From positions 124,001 through 188,000 of the forward strand of contig PHAG01000007.1 in the NCBI GenBank assembly GCA_002841625.1: DNA of 64,000 nt. The letters are read 5' to 3'. The stretch comes from Firmicutes bacterium HGW-Firmicutes-1. Its GTDB lineage: Bacteria > Bacillota > Clostridia > Lachnospirales > Vallitaleaceae. Below, one piece after another: positions 1 through 8,434 of the stretch. Numbering within the stretch: the first letter of the stretch is position 1; each line of letters begins with the position of its first letter. The notes beneath the pieces are model-generated. The model was not told the DNA's origin. It did not search any database and worked only from the letters and a program-made list of their open reading frames with translations. The position numbers and the translations under genes are program-made.

Positions 1-527
1 CGCAAGACCCAAATTTGATTTATAGAGAACTTAAGGAAATGCTTGCTCAATGTTTAGATTTAATTGCTTGTATGGATAAAGATTATAGAGATTCCTATGA
101 AAAAAAATTCCAAATCAATGAAGCCATATGTAAAGACGTTGTATTAGCAGAATTTTGGGTATTTGATTTACTAGATGAAGTTTTCAAGCAAAGGAGTATT
201 CAAAATTATCCTCAATTGATTAAAGTATTTACCTATCTTGAGAATAATATAAAAAAGGATGTAAGTCTCCAATCAGCGGCAACCTATTCAGAACTTAGTC
301 TTAGCTATTTAAGTAGATTGTTCAAAAAGGAATTCGGGATAAATTTCACAAATTATATTAGTATTAAAAAGGTAAGAAAATCCAAGAAATTATTAAAAGA
401 AAGTGATATCGGTATAGCAGATGTAGCGTTTGAATTTGGGTATAATGAATCAAGCTATTTTTGCAAGGTATTTAAAGGAATTGAAGGAATTACGCCTACT
501 CAGTACAGAGAAAACCTTAAGAAATAA
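1..527 (+). CDS. AraC-family transcriptional regulator, C-terminal part (5' end outside window)
   Basis: The frame is open to the left edge, so the apparent TTG start at 15 is probably internal and the gene is partial. The last ~100 residues form an AraC/XylS double helix-turn-helix: a first HTH around SAATYSELSLSYLSRLFKKE and the family signature around DVAFEFGYNESSYFCKVFK, ending in the usual GITPTQYR. The visible N-terminal part is not recognised; a sensor domain may lie upstream of the window. In enteric and clostridial pdu loci an AraC-type activator (PocR) sits beside the operon, so control of the downstream pdu genes is a reasonable inference. An intrinsic terminator follows at 568-605, so it is a separate transcription unit. 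Confidence 0.85.
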   Translation, partial: QDPNLIYRELKEMLAQCLDLIACMDKDYRDSYEKKFQINEAICKDVVLAEFWVFDLLDEVFKQRSIQNYPQLIKVFTYLENNIKKDVSLQSAATYSELSLSYLSRLFKKEFGINFTNYISIKKVRKSKKLLKESDIGIADVAFEFGYNESSYFCKVFKGIEGITPTQYRENLKK

Positions 528-567
528 TAGTAGGTACAATTCGAAATATGATGAAAGCAACCAGTAG

Positions 568-605
568 AGAGCATTTATATCTCAAATATAGATGTTCTTT
601 TTTTT
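568..605 (+). terminator. Rho-independent terminator after the AraC-type gene
   Basis: The 12-bp arms GAGCATTTATAT (569-580) and ATATAGATGTTC (586-597) pair with two G-T wobbles around a 5-nt loop. A run of eight T (598-605) follows immediately. It lies 40 bp after the regulator's stop codon. Confidence 0.8.
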
Positions 606-1016
606 GTCCTATTTTAGCAGGAATGAAATGGTGAATAATCGAGGAAGGACAAAAAAGTATAACTGATTAAGCGGTTTTACAATGGCTTATTTTAATTGTG
701 AGCAAAATAGTATAACCATGGTTTAAGATTACTGAAAAAGAAATTGGAAACCCCAAGTTCACAAGAAGAATTTAACTATTTACAGGTTAAAAGTGACAAT
801 AATTAAGTGTTGTTATCGATGAGGTTGGTAATATTTCTTAACGTAACAATAGGACACGTGTAAAACTATAAAAAAATTATCAGGTTTTGTACAAATTTTT
901 GTTACTTATTTTTTGAAAAAAACAGTAGCATATAGAGAGTAACACAAGAAAACTTCTAGTGCAAAGCAATATGCACTTCAGGTATAACTTAAAAAGGGTA
1001 AAAGGAGGAATACAAA
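606..1016. other. Upstream control region of the pdu operon, no gene
   Basis: About 410 bp without a supportable gene. Only short out-of-context reading frames occur. Near the 3' end is a dyad, AGTGCA (958-963) and TGCACT (972-977). It overlaps a weak promoter-like pair, TGCAAA (960-965) and TATAAC (983-988), spaced 17 bp. A weak -35 with an overlapping dyad would suit activator-dependent transcription, but this is inference. The first pdu gene has an AAAGGAGG ribosome site at 1000-1007. An imperfect dyad GTACAAA/TTTGTTAC occurs near 888-904. I see nothing else interpretable. Confidence 0.4.
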
Positions 1017-1298
1017 ATGTCACAAGAAGCTTTAGGAATGATTGAAACAAAAGGACTTGTTGGAGCGATTGAAGCTGCCGACGCAATGGTTAAATCAGCA
1101 AATGTTGAGCTAGTTGGATACGAAAAAATCGGATCAGGTTTGGTAACAGTTATGGTAAGAGGAGATGTAGGCGCGGTTAAAGCAGCTACTGATGCTGGAG
1201 CTGCAGCAGCTCAAAAGGTTGGCCAAGTAATTTCGACTCATGTAATTGCAAGACCACACACAGATGTAGAAAAACTAATATCAGTTGAAAAAAAGTAG
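1017..1298 (+). CDS. pduA: BMC-H hexameric shell protein, PduA/PduJ type
   Basis: This 93-residue single-BMC-domain protein forms the hexagonal facet tiles of the microcompartment shell. It begins [19 protein letters not shown] and carries the PduA/PduJ pore stretch [14 protein letters not shown], with the Gly-Ser pore of propanediol compartments, then [11 protein letters not shown]. Start ATG with AGGAGG 9 bases upstream. It opens the pdu operon, 15 bp before pduB. It is almost identical over its first 60 residues to the shell gene at 8149-8424, differing at residue 3, while the codons have diverged. PduA and PduJ cannot be told apart by sequence; its first position suggests pduA. Confidence 0.95.
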   Translation: MSQEALGMIETKGLVGAIEAADAMVKSANVELVGYEKIGSGLVTVMVRGDVGAVKAATDAGAAAAQKVGQVISTHVIARPHTDVEKLISVEKK

Positions 1299-1313
1299 AA
1301 GGAGGTCTGAAAA

Positions 1314-2096
1314 ATGGAAGATAAAGTAATGGAAAAAGTAATGGAAGAAGTAATGAAGAAATTAGGTAAGGAAGCAGAAGCACCAAATACAGAAAGTAAA
1401 ATGAATACGACTGGACTAACTGAATTTGTAGGAACTGCTATTGGAGATACATTAGGATTGGTTATTGCTAATATTGACCATTCACTACATAGCTTTATGA
1501 AGCTTGATCCTAAATACAAATCAATCGGTATCATCGGAGCAAGAACGGGTGCAGGCCCTCATGTTATGGCTGCTGATGAAGCGGTAAAAGCAACAAATAC
1601 AGAAATCATTTCTATTGAACTACCTAGAGATACAAAAGGTGGAGCAGGTCATGGTTGTTTGATTTTATTTGGAGCAGAAGATGTATCTGATGCTAGACGT
1701 GCAGTAGAAGTTTGCCTTAAAGAATTAGATAGAACTTTTGGAGATGTATATGCAAATGGCGCAGGTCATATTGAGCTTCAATATACAGCAAGAGCAAGTT
1801 ATGCATGTAACAAAGCTTTTGGAGCACCTATAGGAAAAGCTTTTGGATTGATCGTTGGAGCTCCTGCTGCTATTGGTGTTATTACTGCTGATACTGCAGT
1901 GAAAGCAGCTAATGTTGATATTATAGGTTATGCTTCACCTTCAACAACATCTTTTTCTAATGAAGTTATTTTATTTATTAGTGGAGATTCTGGAGCAGTT
2001 AGACAATCCATACTTGCAGCAAAAGAAGTTGGCGTAAAACTTTTAGAAGTTTTAGGCAACGAAGCTGCACCATCCGTTACAACGCCATACATTTAA
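1314..2096 (+). CDS. pduB: BMC-T trimeric shell protein PduB
   Basis: 260 residues with two tandem permuted BMC domains (about residues 40-145 and 150-250), giving a pseudohexameric trimer. Recognisable stretches are GIIGARTGAGPHVMAADEAVKATNTE in the first half and IVGAPAAIGVITADTAVKAANVDIIGYASPS in the second. The N-terminus, MEDKVMEKVMEEVMKKLG, is an amphipathic helix like the extension that ties Pdu shell to enzyme core in Salmonella PduB. ATG with AAGGAGG upstream, 15 bp after the first shell gene and 21 bp before pduC. Confidence 0.95.
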   Translation: MEDKVMEKVMEEVMKKLGKEAEAPNTESKMNTTGLTEFVGTAIGDTLGLVIANIDHSLHSFMKLDPKYKSIGIIGARTGAGPHVMAADEAVKATNTEIISIELPRDTKGGAGHGCLILFGAEDVSDARRAVEVCLKELDRTFGDVYANGAGHIELQYTARASYACNKAFGAPIGKAFGLIVGAPAAIGVITADTAVKAANVDIIGYASPSTTSFSNEVILFISGDSGAVRQSILAAKEVGVKLLEVLGNEAAPSVTTPYI

Positions 2097-2117
2097 AGAA
2101 AAAAAGGAGGGTACCAA

Positions 2118-3782
2118 ATGAAATCCAAACGCTTTCAAGTATTAGCGGAAAGACCAGTTAACAAGGATGGATTTGTAAAAGAGTGGCCAGAAGTTGGTCT
2201 GATTGCAATGAACTCACCATACGATCCAAAACCTAGTGTTAAAGTAGCAAATGGGATAATCGTAGAATTAGACGGTAAGAAAAGAGAAGACTTTGACTTA
2301 CTCGATACTTTCATTGCAGATTACTCTATAAATAAAGAAAACACAGAAAAAGTTATGGCAATGGATTCTCTTAAATTAGCGCACATGCTTGCAGACATTA
2401 ATGTAGGAAGAGATGAACTTGTAAAATTAACAACAGCAATGACTCCTGCTAAGGTAGTGGAAATTGTTGGACATATGAACGTGTTGGAATTAATGATGGC
2501 TTTAACAAAAATGAGAGCTAGAAAAACTCCTTCAAATCAGTGTCATGTTACGAATCTAAAAGATAATCCTATTCAAATAGCAGCAGATGCAGCTGAAGCG
2601 GCACTTAGAGGCTTTGATGAGCAAGAAACTACGGTTGGTATTGCAAGATATGCACCTTTTAATGCATTGGCATTATTAGTTGGAGCACAAGTAGGCCGAC
2701 CAGGTATTTTAACTCAATGTGCGGTTGAAGAAGCAACTGAATTGGTTCTAGGTATGAGAGGACTTACTGCATATGCTGAAACAGTTTCAGTATATGGTAC
2801 TGAGCAAGTTTTCATTGATGGGGATGATACTCCATGGTCTAAATCCTTCCTAGCATCTGCATATGCATCTAGAGGATTAAAAATGAGATATACATCAGGT
2901 ACAGGTTCAGAGGTATTAATGGGATACGCTGAAAAGAAATCTATGTTATATCTTGAAGCAAGATGTATCTTTGTTACAAAAGGTGCAGGAGTGCAAGGTC
3001 TTCAAAATGGTTCAATCTCTTGTATAGGCGTTCCAGGTGGAGTACCAGGTGGTATTAGAGCCGTATTAGCTGAAAATGTTATCACAACAATGATGGATCT
3101 TGAAGTTGCTTCTGGCAACGACCAAACCTTCTCTCATTCAGATATTAGAAGAACAGCTAGAACATTAATGCAAATGATTCCAGGAACAGACTTCATATTC
3201 TCAGGTTATTCAGCAACTCCTAACTATGACAATATGTTTGCAGGATCAAACTTTGATGCGGATGATTATGATGACTATAACATTCTTCAAAGAGACTTAA
3301 AAATTGATGGTGGTCTAAGACCAGTATTAGAAGAAGAAGTTGTAAAAGTTAGAAATCAAGCTGCAAAAGTACTTCAATGTGTATTTAAAGAATTGGATCT
3401 TACAATCATCACGGATGAAGAAGTTGAAGCTGCAACTTATGCACATGGATCAAAAGATATGCCTGACAGAAATGTAGTAGATGATTTAGCTGCTGCTGAA
3501 GACATGATGAAACGTGGCATTACTGGTATTGATGTAGTGAAAGCAATTAAAAAGGGTGGATTTGATGAGCTTGCAGTAAGCCTTCTCGGTATGTTAAAGC
3601 TAAGAGTATCAGGAGATCACCTTCATACTTCAGCTATTATCGATTCAAATTTCCATGTAATTAGTGCTGTGAATGATAAGAATGATTATAAAGGTCCTGG
3701 AACTGGATACTCAATGTCTGAAGCAAGATGGAATGAAGTTCAAGACATTCCTAATGCAATCGACGCAGCAGACTATAAATAA
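2118..3782 (+). CDS. pduC: Propanediol/glycerol dehydratase large subunit
   Basis: 554 residues, the normal length of the alpha subunit of AdoCbl-dependent diol dehydratase. The TIM barrel binds substrate and covers the base-off cobalamin. It dehydrates 1,2-diols (1,2-propanediol to propionaldehyde; glycerol to 3-hydroxypropionaldehyde) by a radical mechanism. Characteristic text includes [16 protein letters not shown] at the start, [38 protein letters not shown] and [19 protein letters not shown]. Followed by pduD and pduE and two reactivase genes. Diol and glycerol specificity cannot be decided by reading. ATG with AAAAAGGAGGG upstream. Confidence 0.97.
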   Translation: MKSKRFQVLAERPVNKDGFVKEWPEVGLIAMNSPYDPKPSVKVANGIIVELDGKKREDFDLLDTFIADYSINKENTEKVMAMDSLKLAHMLADINVGRDELVKLTTAMTPAKVVEIVGHMNVLELMMALTKMRARKTPSNQCHVTNLKDNPIQIAADAAEAALRGFDEQETTVGIARYAPFNALALLVGAQVGRPGILTQCAVEEATELVLGMRGLTAYAETVSVYGTEQVFIDGDDTPWSKSFLASAYASRGLKMRYTSGTGSEVLMGYAEKKSMLYLEARCIFVTKGAGVQGLQNGSISCIGVPGGVPGGIRAVLAENVITTMMDLEVASGNDQTFSHSDIRRTARTLMQMIPGTDFIFSGYSATPNYDNMFAGSNFDADDYDDYNILQRDLKIDGGLRPVLEEEVVKVRNQAAKVLQCVFKELDLTIITDEEVEAATYAHGSKDMPDRNVVDDLAAAEDMMKRGITGIDVVKAIKKGGFDELAVSLLGMLKLRVSGDHLHTSAIIDSNFHVISAVNDKNDYKGPGTGYSMSEARWNEVQDIPNAIDAADYK

Positions 3783-3798
3783 GAGAGGAGGAATATCG

Positions 3799-4446
3799 AT
3801 GGAAATCAATGAAAAAGTATTAAAAAGTATTATTGAAGAAGTTATGCAAAATTTAAAGCTACAAGAGTCTGGGGTTACAACTTCAAGTGATGATGTATCT
3901 GACATCAAGTTAACTTGTATCGGATCAGCAGCAGTTGGTAAACGCAAAGACGAAGTGATTATCGGACTTGCTCCTGCCTTTGGATTACATCAAACAAAAA
4001 CTATAACCAAGATACCTCATGGTAAAGTATTAAAAGAGATCATGGCTGGTATTGAAGAAGAAGGTTTGGTACCTAGAGTAATCAGAGTACTTAGAACATC
4101 AGATGTTTCCTTTATAGCACATAATGCCGCAACTTTAAGCGGATCAGGAATTGGGATCGGAATTCAGTCAAAGGGGACTACAGTTATTCATCAAAAGGAT
4201 TTATTACCTTTGAGTAATGTTGAGCTATTCCCACAAGCACCATTGATTACTTTAGACGTTTATAGAGCTATTGGAAGAAATGCTGCTAAATATGCAAAAG
4301 GTGAATCCCCAAGTCCAGTACCAACAATGAATGACCAAATGGCTAGGCCAAAGTATCAAGCAATTGCGGCTCTACTTCATATCAAAGAAACAGAACACGT
4401 TAAGCAAGACGCTCCGGCTGAAGAGCTTAAAGTAATATTCGAATAA
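3799..4446 (+). CDS. pduD: Propanediol/glycerol dehydratase medium subunit
   Basis: 215 residues. A longer reading frame begins at 3673 inside pduC, but ATG 3799 is chosen because GAGAGGAGG precedes it and the product then starts [20 protein letters not shown], the amphipathic encapsulation helix typical of PduD. The body contains [31 protein letters not shown] and the family stretch [20 protein letters not shown]. The beta subunit helps bind the cobalamin tail in the (alpha-beta-gamma)2 enzyme. It lies 16 bp after pduC and 12 bp before pduE. Confidence 0.95.
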   Translation: MEINEKVLKSIIEEVMQNLKLQESGVTTSSDDVSDIKLTCIGSAAVGKRKDEVIIGLAPAFGLHQTKTITKIPHGKVLKEIMAGIEEEGLVPRVIRVLRTSDVSFIAHNAATLSGSGIGIGIQSKGTTVIHQKDLLPLSNVELFPQAPLITLDVYRAIGRNAAKYAKGESPSPVPTMNDQMARPKYQAIAALLHIKETEHVKQDAPAEELKVIFE

Positions 4447-4458
4447 GGAGGAGATAAA

Positions 4459-4968
4459 ATGATGGACAATGCTGTTCTAGAAAAAATGATCAAAGAAGTT
4501 ATGGTTGCAATGAATAAAGAAGATTCCTATACAACTAAAACTGAAGTTGCTTCTGGTGCAAGAATGACCGAGGCGAACTATCCTTTAAGTGAAAAAATGG
4601 GAAAAATCATTAAAGCACCTACAGGAAAGACATTAGATGAAATCACAATAGAAGGTGTTATGAATGGAAAGATTACTGCAGAAGACGTAAAAATAGCTCC
4701 AGAAACACTTGAAATGCAAGCACAAGTTGCTGAATCGGTTGGAAGAGATGCATTTGCAAGAAATCTAAGAAGAGCTGCAGAATTAATCGCTGTTCCTGAT
4801 GCAAGAGTTCTTGAAATCTATAATGCTCTAAGACCTTATAGATCTACTAAAGCAGAATTACTTGCAATAGCTGATGAACTTGAAACAAAATACTGCTGTA
4901 AAATCAACAGTGCTTTTGTAAGAGAAGCAGCACAGTTATATGATAATAGAGGAAGACTTAAGAAGTAA
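4459..4968 (+). CDS. pduE: Propanediol/glycerol dehydratase small subunit
   Basis: 169 residues, the gamma subunit of the AdoCbl diol dehydratase. The N-terminal NAVLEKMIKEVMVAMNKED is another amphipathic targeting-like helix, followed by a Thr-rich linker. The core is recognised by YPLSEKMGKIIKAPTGKTLDEITIEGVMNGKI, then QAQVAESVGRDAFARNLRRAAEL and the C-terminal ALRPYRSTKAELLAIADELE. The ATG doublet at 4459 is preceded by AAGGAGGAG. It sits between pduD and pduG in a tight operon. Confidence 0.95.
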   Translation: MMDNAVLEKMIKEVMVAMNKEDSYTTKTEVASGARMTEANYPLSEKMGKIIKAPTGKTLDEITIEGVMNGKITAEDVKIAPETLEMQAQVAESVGRDAFARNLRRAAELIAVPDARVLEIYNALRPYRSTKAELLAIADELETKYCCKINSAFVREAAQLYDNRGRLKK

Positions 4969-4985
4969 ATTCTGGAGGTTTTTTT

Positions 4986-6794
4986 ATGAGAATAATTGCA
5001 GGAATAGACATAGGAAATGCAAGCACTGAAACTGCTATTGGCAAAGTATATGATGATAATAAGGTGGAATTTCTTGGCAGTTCCTTAGTGAATACTACCG
5101 GAATAAAGGGTACAAAAGATAATATTCCTGGAATTTTTAAATCCTTAAAAAAAGCTTTGGAAATGTCAAAAATCAATATGGAAGATCTTGATTTAATCAG
5201 AATAAATGAGGCTGCGCCTGTTATTGGAGACGTAGCCATGGAAACAATCACGGAAACAATCATAACTGAATCAACTATGATTGGTCATAATCCAACAACT
5301 CCAGGAGGCATTGGTATAGGGGTAGGGATTTCTACTCCTATAGACCAGCTCCATGAGATGAATAGCGGAGAAAAGGTAATTGTACTTATTCCAAAAACTT
5401 ATGATTTTAATCAAGCTTCAAAGATTATAAATGATTTCAGTGACAGAGGTATTGAAATCACAGGTGCCATTGCTGAAAATGATGATGGTGTACTGATTAA
5501 TAACAGATTAGAGAAAACGATACCTATCATTGATGAAGTGAAACTTTTTGATAAGATTCCTCTACATATGTTAACTGCAGTTGAAGTAGCCCATGTTGGA
5601 CATGTGGTAGAAGTTTTATCTAATCCCTATGGGATAGCGACGGTTTTTAATCTGAATGGTGATGAGACGAAATTGGTTGTACCTATAGCCAGAGCTCTCA
5701 TTGGCAATAGATCTGCTGTTGTCATTAAGACACCAAAGGGAGACGTGAAAGCTAGAAGTATTCCAGCTGGAGAAATTATTATCGTGGGTGAAAAGATCAA
5801 AAGGAAAGTAGATGTAGATGATGGTGCGATAGCTCTAATGAATAACATTGAAATGTGTGCACCTATCGTAGACATTCAAGGAGAGGCTGGAACAAATGCG
5901 GGAGGAATGCTTGAAAGAGTAAGACACGTTATGGCTAGTCTAACAGACCAAAGTCATATGGATGTCAAAATTAAAGACCTTTTAGCAGTTGATACGATTT
6001 GTCCTCAGAAGGTACAAGGTGGTATAGCTGGTGAATTTTCAATGGAAAATGCTGTAGGTATTGCAGCAATGGTTAAAGCTGATAGGCTTCAGATGAACAT
6101 TATAGCAGAAATTTTACAAGAAAAACTAGGTGTTAAGGTTGAAGTAGGTGGTGTTGAAGCGCAGATGGCTATTAACGGTGCATTAACAACACCGGGCACT
6201 GATAAACCACTTGCTATTTTAGATATGGGAGCAGGTTCCACAGATGCATGCTTTATGACAAAGAATGGAGAGGTTAAGCTTGTCCATTTGGCTGGAGCTG
6301 GAAATATGGTGACCTTACTTATCCAAACTGAACTCGGTCTTGATAGCTTTGATCTAGCAGAAGACATTAAGAAATATTCCTTAGCAAAGGCAGAAAGTCT
6401 TTTCCATATTAGACATGAAGATGGTTCAGTAGAATTTTTCAGAGAACCACTTGATCCAAAGCTTTTTGCGCGGGTTGTTATTATTAAAGAAAATGAAATG
6501 ATTCCTATAAACCATCAAGTATCTATTGAGAAAATAAAACTGGTTAGAAAACAAGCAAAGGAAAAGGTTTTTGTTACGAACGCCTTAAGAGCATTAAAAC
6601 AGGTAAGTTCTACCGGAGATATTAGAGCTATAGATCATGTTGTTTTAGTAGGAGGATCAGCCCTTGACTTTGAAGTGCCTCAGCTTGTAACAGATGCGCT
6701 GTCCCAGTTTGGAATCGTTGCAGGTAGAGGAAATATAAGAGGTATTGAAGGTCCAAGAAACGCCGTGGCAACAGGGCTCGTTCTTGTTAAATAA
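4986..6794 (+). CDS. pduG: Diol dehydratase reactivase, large subunit
   Basis: 602 residues, close to the usual ~610. An actin/Hsp70-fold ATPase that exchanges damaged cobalamin in inactivated dehydratase. It starts with the phosphate-binding loop region IAGIDIGNASTETAIG. A second nucleotide-binding stretch, LAILDMGAGSTDACFM, is near residue 415, and the adenosine motif VVLVGGSALDFEVPQLV is near 555. ATG with TGGAGG upstream, 17 bp after pduE. An unusually long structured spacer (6795-6973) separates it from its partner subunit pduH. Confidence 0.96.
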   Translation: MRIIAGIDIGNASTETAIGKVYDDNKVEFLGSSLVNTTGIKGTKDNIPGIFKSLKKALEMSKINMEDLDLIRINEAAPVIGDVAMETITETIITESTMIGHNPTTPGGIGIGVGISTPIDQLHEMNSGEKVIVLIPKTYDFNQASKIINDFSDRGIEITGAIAENDDGVLINNRLEKTIPIIDEVKLFDKIPLHMLTAVEVAHVGHVVEVLSNPYGIATVFNLNGDETKLVVPIARALIGNRSAVVIKTPKGDVKARSIPAGEIIIVGEKIKRKVDVDDGAIALMNNIEMCAPIVDIQGEAGTNAGGMLERVRHVMASLTDQSHMDVKIKDLLAVDTICPQKVQGGIAGEFSMENAVGIAAMVKADRLQMNIIAEILQEKLGVKVEVGGVEAQMAINGALTTPGTDKPLAILDMGAGSTDACFMTKNGEVKLVHLAGAGNMVTLLIQTELGLDSFDLAEDIKKYSLAKAESLFHIRHEDGSVEFFREPLDPKLFARVVIIKENEMIPINHQVSIEKIKLVRKQAKEKVFVTNALRALKQVSSTGDIRAIDHVVLVGGSALDFEVPQLVTDALSQFGIVAGRGNIRGIEGPRNAVATGLVLVK

Positions 6795-6870
6795 GATAGT
6801 TCTGCATAAGCAATTGGAAAAGCGGCAGATGGGTAACGAGGATTTTAACTCGGTGCAGCCGATTTTCTTG
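6795..6870 (+). other. Potential RNA hairpin region between pduG and the dispersed repeat
   Basis: Sequence pairing suggests a long imperfect stem. AAAA (818-821 of the 6000s) and CGGC (6823-6826) pair with GCCG (6858-6861) and TTTT (6863-6866). An inner CGAG (6837-6840)/CTCG (6849-6852) hairpin closes an 8-nt loop. No T-tract directly follows, so it is not a standard terminator. It may be an mRNA-stability or processing element within the operon. Confidence 0.35.
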
Positions 6871-6955
6871 TCCAGTAGGAAAGTTTACTTTCCACGAAGA
6901 ATAACAAAGTGTTAGTTAGTATAAAAGTTATGTAACGCATCGACAAGCGCTTTGT
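6871..6955 (+). repeat. Dispersed non-coding repeat, copy A (pduG-pduH spacer)
   Basis: About 85 bp, clearly related to 20224-20312. Shared blocks are TCCAGTAGGAAAGTT, ACTTTCCACGAAG, ACAAAG, TTATGTAAC and GACAAGCGCTTTGT. It contains a short hairpin, GGAAAGT/ACTTTCC, and an outer pair, ACAAAG near the middle with CTTTGT at the end. No coding potential. Both copies lie just 5' of an operon gene (here pduH, 18 bp later). The family is not one I can name. Confidence 0.7.
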
Positions 6956-6973
6956 AGGAAAGTAGGTGGAAAA

Positions 6974-7318
6974 ATGAAAGAAAATCTTGCGATTTATATT
7001 TACTTTGAAAACAAGATAACAAATAAGAGTTTGATTGATTTAATAACTTACGGAATTGAAGAAGAAGGCATTCCGTATCACTTTATTGGGGATGATTGTT
7101 CCGATTATAAAGAGCTTGCAACTATGGCATCTAATGAATCACAGCTTGACGTCGGAATAGGCTTAGATGAATCAGGGAATATATGCCTGCATCATTCGAA
7201 ATTACCGGATCAATATTTTCTTTTTCCAAGTAAACATCATAATGATCAAAAGAAATTAAGAGATATTGGTATAAACGGAGCAAGACTCGTTAAAGGGATA
7301 CCTTTTATAGTTGAATAA
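6974..7318 (+). CDS. pduH: Diol dehydratase reactivase, small subunit
   Basis: 114 residues, the normal size of PduH/DdrB. It partners PduG to release inactive cobalamin from the dehydratase. Recognised from YGIEEEGIPYHFIG near the N-terminus, the middle SQLDVGIGLDESGNICLHHSKLP and the C-terminal LRDIGINGARLVKGIPFI. ATG with AGGTGG upstream. It is preceded by a ~180-bp structured spacer, unusual between two subunits needed in stoichiometric amounts, and followed 30 bp later by the PduK-like gene. Confidence 0.93.
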   Translation: MKENLAIYIYFENKITNKSLIDLITYGIEEEGIPYHFIGDDCSDYKELATMASNESQLDVGIGLDESGNICLHHSKLPDQYFLFPSKHHNDQKKLRDIGINGARLVKGIPFIVE

Positions 7319-7348
7319 GCAGTAAACTCTCTGAAAGGAGGAGATCTT

Positions 7349-8092
7349 TTGAATAATGCATTAGGGTTAGTTGAAGTAATCGGAAGAGCTGCAGCAGTTG
7401 TAGCGGTTGATACAATTTTGAAAGCAGCAAATGTTGAATTAATAGGTATCGAACCTAGTAAAGGCGACGGAATGTATGCCATCAAAATTGAAGGCGATGT
7501 AGGAGCTGTAAAAGCGTCGGTAGATTCTATTAAATCTCACCAAGAACTCATAAATAAAATTTATGCAACTAAGGTTATTGCTAGACCAGCGCTGGGAATT
7601 GACAAACTTGTTTATAATTCGTCAACGATTGGTTATAAAAACAAAGCCAAAGAGGCAGTTCTTGAAGTTAAAGAAGAAATAGTTAAAGAAGAAATAGTAA
7701 AAGAAGAAATAGTAAAAGAAGAAGTTAACAAAGAAGAAGCAAAAGAAATAAAAGAAGAAATAAAAGAAGAAATAAAAGAAGAAATAAAAGAAGAAATAAA
7801 AGAAGAAGTAAAAGAAGAAGTAAAAGAAGAAGTAAAAGTAGTACTTGAAGATGGAAAAGAAGAAATACAAATTAAAAAAGTTGTAGAAGTACAAGAAGTA
7901 GCAGAAGAACAAGCGGCAGTTGAAGAAGTTCAAACTGAAGATATTGTTGACCTGAATAAAATAATAGCTGTAACACCCGAAACAAAGATGAAAACAAAAG
8001 AAGTATGTAATCTTTGTAATGATCCAAAGTGTAAAAGGAAAAGAGGAGAACCTAAAAGTTTATGCATCAGTCATAACTCAAAGGCTACCTGA
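7349..8092 (+). CDS. pduK: PduK-like BMC-H shell protein with charged repeat linker and Cys tail
   Basis: 247 residues, TTG start with AAAGGAGGAG upstream. Residues 1-90 are one BMC domain (NNALGLVEVIGRAAAVVAVD, then [13 protein letters not shown]). Residues ~100-185 are a low-complexity Lys/Glu linker made of near-perfect KEEI, KEEV and KEEIKEE repeats, probably a long charged helix or disordered tether. The tail has four cysteines, C220-x2-C223-x4-C228-x10-C239, within CNLCNDPKCKRKRGEPKSLC. Salmonella PduK (~160 residues) also has a Cys-bearing C-terminal extension, and Fe-S binding has been suggested for it. This protein is longer because of the linker. The tail function is inferred. Confidence 0.85.
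   Translation: MNNALGLVEVIGRAAAVVAVDTILKAANVELIGIEPSKGDGMYAIKIEGDVGAVKASVDSIKSHQELINKIYATKVIARPALGIDKLVYNSSTIGYKNKAKEAVLEVKEEIVKEEIVKEEIVKEEVNKEEAKEIKEEIKEEIKEEIKEEIKEEVKEEVKEEVKVVLEDGKEEIQIKKVVEVQEVAEEQAAVEEVQTEDIVDLNKIIAVTPETKMKTKEVCNLCNDPKCKRKRGEPKSLCISHNSKAT
7663..7836 (+). repeat. Coding tandem repeat (GAAGAAATAAAA-type) in the PduK-like gene
   Basis: A run of A/G-rich units such as GAAGAAATAAAA (12 bp) and GAAGAAATAGTAAAA (15 bp), all multiples of three, encodes the Lys/Glu linker. Being in frame, copy-number change would lengthen or shorten the tether without breaking the gene. The opposite strand shows a spurious Phe/Tyr-rich reading frame only because of this composition. Confidence 0.85.
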
Positions 8093-8148
8093 ATTTATCC
8101 ATATGCCCTATAACTTATGGGGTTGTCAACTAAAAAGGAGGTAATATT

Positions 8149-8424
8149 ATGTCTAAAGAAGCATTAGGAATGATCGAAACAAAAGGTTTAGTAGGTGCTA
8201 TTGAAGCTGCAGATGCCATGGTTAAGTCAGCTAACGTTGAACTCGTAGGTTATGAAAAAATAGGATCAGGTTTAGTTACTGTAATGGTAAGAGGCGATGT
8301 TGGTGCTGTTAAAGCTGCAACCGATGCTGGTGCTAGTGCTGCTAGTAGAGTGGGTGAAGTTGTATCTGTTCATGTTATTCCAAGACCACATGCTGATATT
8401 GAAAAACTTATTCCAGAAAAGTAG
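8149..8424 (+). CDS. pduJ: BMC-H hexameric shell protein, second PduA/PduJ paralogue
   Basis: 91 residues, one BMC domain. Residues 4-62 match the protein at 1017-1298 exactly by eye; the C-terminal third differs ([19 protein letters not shown]). It has the same [14 protein letters not shown] pore loop. Synonymous positions have drifted, so this is an old duplication under strong protein-level constraint, as for PduA/PduJ in enterics. ATG with AAAAAGGAGG upstream. The stop lies 10 bp before pduL. A small hairpin, CCCTATAA/TTATGGGG, occurs in the upstream gap near 8105-8121. Confidence 0.93.
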   Translation: MSKEALGMIETKGLVGAIEAADAMVKSANVELVGYEKIGSGLVTVMVRGDVGAVKAATDAGASAASRVGEVVSVHVIPRPHADIEKLIPEK

Positions 8425-8434
8425 GTAAACTTTT

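Noticed and set aside
606-810. Decayed gene fragment upstream of the pdu operon
   Set aside because: Short in-frame stretches exist, but none matches a family I recognise and stops are frequent in all frames.
880-1086. Minus-strand 68-residue frame over the pdu leader
   Set aside because: It runs into the first shell gene on the opposite strand and has no ribosome site or recognisable product.
6871-6955. Insertion sequence remnant
   Set aside because: No transposase fragment and no clear target duplication; it is better described as a small dispersed structured repeat.
7622-7933. Minus-strand reading frame very rich in Phe and Tyr
   Set aside because: It is the antisense of the Lys/Glu-coding repeat in the PduK-like gene; composition alone explains it and no ribosome site or family is seen.
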